The notes below the pieces were generated by a model that was not told the origin of the DNA, did not search any database, and was given only the letters and a program-made list of their open reading frames with translations. 64,000 nucleotides of DNA from Ceratothoa steindachneri. Its lineage: Eukaryota > Arthropoda > Malacostraca > Isopoda > Cymothoidae. Position 1 is the first letter of the stretch. Each line of letters begins with the position of its first letter. A program made the position numbers and the translations under genes. Of the stretch, positions 62,036 to 64,000 are shown piece by piece. The stretch spans positions 108,639,212-108,703,211 of the forward strand of contig OZ018321.1 of NCBI GenBank assembly GCA_963969495.1, in the 5' to 3' direction.

Positions 62036-64000
62036 ATTGTCGTGGTCTAAGTGCGCGGGAGGCTGATTTGCCAGGAATCGTCCCTTTCTCCTTGGTTATA
62101 GCCCAGGAGGCGTGAGGGGCGAGTACCTTGACACGTGTAGATGTTTGTTTGTGGGGCACGGCCGTGTTATTGGGTGGGGGAGCCGTAGTGGGTGGAGGAG
62201 TGTGTTCTGTAGAGGTGGTGGCTTTGGGTGGGGTGGTGTCTTGGTGGGGGGAGTTCATGGGCGGTGTAGAGCTGGAGGACGAAGGGCTGGAGGCGGTTGG
62301 AGAGGTGCAGATTATGAGGGGAGGGGTGTCGGGGGAGAGAGGAGGTGGGGACGACGGAGGGGTGGTGGAGGCAGAGGGGGAGGGAGGCGGAGGAGTTGAA
62401 GGAAGGGTTGGAGGGGAAGGAGTCTTAGGTGAAGGGGCGGAAGGCGGAGGAGGAGAGGAGTGAGAAGGAGTAGAGTGGGAAGGAGTAGGGTGAGAAGGAG
62501 TAGAGTGAGAAGGAGTGTGTTTAGAAGGGGAGGGTTGAGAGGGAGTGGAGGGGGAAGCAGAGGGGAGCGAGGGAGGAGTGGAAACAGGAGAGAGGGGGTT
62601 TTGTTTGTCCCGTGCCTGTCTACGCGGATGGGGCTTGGGGGTGGGGTTTTAGGGGTTAGCACGGGGTGTAGTGGGCTGCGAGGGGGTTGGAGTCACAGTG
62701 GAGGCTGTGGGGGAGGAGGCTGAGATGGGTGCGAGGGTTGTGGTGGAAGTGGGAGGTAGGCGGGGTTTGGATATAGGGGTGGAAGAAGCGCGAGGAGGAT
62801 AGGTTGTGTGAATGGGGGCTTGGGCAGTGGCTGAGGAAGGTGTGGGGAGAGCGTGGTGAGAGTGGGGGGCGGTGGTTCCCTGCGGGCAGGGGAGTGTACC
62901 CGTCGGGGTGGGGAGGAGTGCAGGTCTGGATGTGTGTGCGTCAATTAGGGCGAACACCTTCTCGGGGAAGGTAATTTACTCTATGCCGTTGGAGGCGAAT
63001 AGTGTGTTCAGTATGTTTGCGTATAATCGGGGGTCACCCCTCGACATGTCTTTTGCCACCGCTGAGAGCAGGGTGGCCAGGTGTAGTTTGGTTTTAGTGT
63101 TGTCGCAGGGGTGGGGTGGGGTGGGGGTGGGGGTGTGGTGTTGGGTGGGGGTGGGCGTGTAAAGTGGTGTGGGGATGGCAGTGTGGTGTGAGGGTGTTGG
63201 TAGTAGGGGGGGTCTCTGAGTGTTCTGAACTGGAGTGGGGGGGGAGGGATGTGTGGGTGGGGTGTGGTTGCTGCAGGGGTGGGTGGGTGCGTCGGAGGTA
63301 GAACAGGGGGAGCCGGCAGCGTAGGGCTGGCAGCAGCGGCGAATGACATGGTGAGGGGAGGGGGAGCGGGGGCGGGGTGTGTGTTTGTGCGTGTGTTTGG
63401 TTGTGGGTGCCTAATGGCCTCCACGGCGTCGTGGCGTGCCTTGCCTAGGTAAGGGCACCTGGGGTGGACGGCGACGTGGTCGCCGCCACAGTTTGTGCAG
63501 CGGGTTGTGGTGGAGGTGCAGGTTGTATAGTGGTGCCCCGCTACACTGCACTTTGAGCAGATTAGGTCTGCAGTGCAGGTATTGGTGCTGTGGCCGGTTT
63601 TATAGCACCGGTGGCATTGTGTGGGTCTTATGTTGTGTTGTTCTTCAATGTGATGAGGGTTTGTGAGGGTGCCACAGACCTTGATGCCTTGGTCTAGTAG
63701 CATGTTTTTAGTGTTATCACTGGACAGTGTAATCACTGCCCAGTTCTTTGACCTATTAAAGTAGAGGTCTTTGATGACCTCCTCCCCGTACTCCTGACGG
63801 AGGTGGGAGCGAAGGTCATCATTTGTGAAGGCCAGCCACAAAGGGTTGGTCCTTGTGATGCGTATTTGGTATCGTTTCATGATACCGTCCGCGAGTCTTG
63901 TCTGGAGGTTGAGTGTGTTGAGTGTAGTGGTCGAGTTTTGGTGGAAGGTTAGCGCGTCCTCCTGCGAGCGGAAGACGAGCTTGTGGCCTGTGCGTATTTT
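62034..64000 (-). pseudogene. ORF1 (Gag-like) of element M, 5' partial, with proline/threonine-rich linker
   Basis: The frame is open from the window edge (KIRTGHKLVFRSQEDALTF) through MKRYQIRITRTNPLWLAF at 63880, with the segment WAVITLSSDN. Knuckles follow: CHRCYKTGHSTNTC, CSKCSVAGHHYTTC and CTNCGGDHVAVHPRC. About 900 bases of proline/threonine/serine-rich sequence follow in shifting frames (63008-63300, 62649-62957, 62312-62662), and the conserved small block around MSRGDPRLYANI is near 63020-63060. The C-terminus (62034-62258) ends SRALRPRQ. Whether the frame changes are mutations or sequencing slips in low-complexity sequence cannot be told here. Confidence 0.78.

Larger units (their letters stand above)
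59132..64000 (-). mobile_element. Element M: family 4 LINE, 5' end beyond window
   Basis: A divergent Jockey-like element: 3' UTR of 160 bases (59132-59291), ORF2 59292 to about 62035, ORF1 62034 to beyond 64000. It ends ...CTCGCTGTCC, exactly as G1 does at 24393. The 3' UTR has hairpins at 59233-59251 (GTCAG / CTGAC) and 59152-59169 (TCGGTG / CACCGA), unlike the hairpin shared by the other families. The coding strand is C-rich. Confidence 0.88.

Overview
This is a eukaryotic, almost certainly invertebrate (most likely arthropod), window made almost entirely of non-LTR (LINE-type) retrotransposons. I see no host gene, tRNA, rRNA, CRISPR array or bacterial feature. The elements carry a Gag-like ORF1 with three zinc knuckles and an ORF2 with an apurinic-type endonuclease (EN) and a reverse transcriptase (RT). 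All but one lack RNase H, which fits the Jockey group of LINEs. I assign clades from motifs only; no search was run.

Layout. Nearly every element lies on the minus strand, head to tail: the 3' end of each abuts the 5' (often truncated) end of its left neighbour. From left to right: A (1-1057, family 1), B (1058-6056, family 2), C (6057-8999), D (9000-12179), X (3' remnant, split by E), E (12411-19214, plus strand, I-like with RNase H), F (19431-24052, family 2), an inverted plus-strand block G1+G2 (24053-25271), N (25272-27389, Gag plus AT-rich tail, no ORF2), H1 (27390-32274, family 2), H2 (32275-34163, truncated family 2), I (34164-40008, family 5, both ORFs intact, 12-bp target duplication), J and J2 (40021-50802, near-identical 5395-bp tandem family 2 copies), K (50803-52690, truncated), F' (52691-53319, truncated), L (53320-59131, family 1, both ORFs intact) and M (59132 to the window edge, family 4).

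The arrangement resembles the Drosophila HeT-A/TART/TAHRE telomere arrays: same orientation, direct 3'-to-5' joints, serial 5' truncation, several co-existing families, and a Gag-only element with an AT-rich repetitive 3' region. If so, the chromosome end would lie toward higher coordinates. This is inference: no simple telomere repeat is visible, and an internal LINE cluster remains possible.

Four non-coding structures are not explained by ordinary LINE annotation. (1) Element I's 5' UTR holds ten copies of a small stem-internal loop-stem arm, usually paired under an outer helix, with compensatory changes. (2) A terminal 3' hairpin recurs in every minus-strand family with a visible 3' end except N and M, with stem covariation. 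(3) A GGC-loop-GCC box lies upstream of it in families 1 and 2, C, D and X. (4) The 5' UTRs of families 1 and 2 share conserved blocks, including a hairpin with two compensatory pairs. In several cases a plus-strand mismatch becomes a G-U pair on the minus strand, so the functional molecule is probably the element's own sense RNA.

Only I and L look coding-competent. The younger family 2 copies share a frameshift between EN and RT. They may depend on other elements in trans, or the shift may be tolerated; the sequence alone does not decide.
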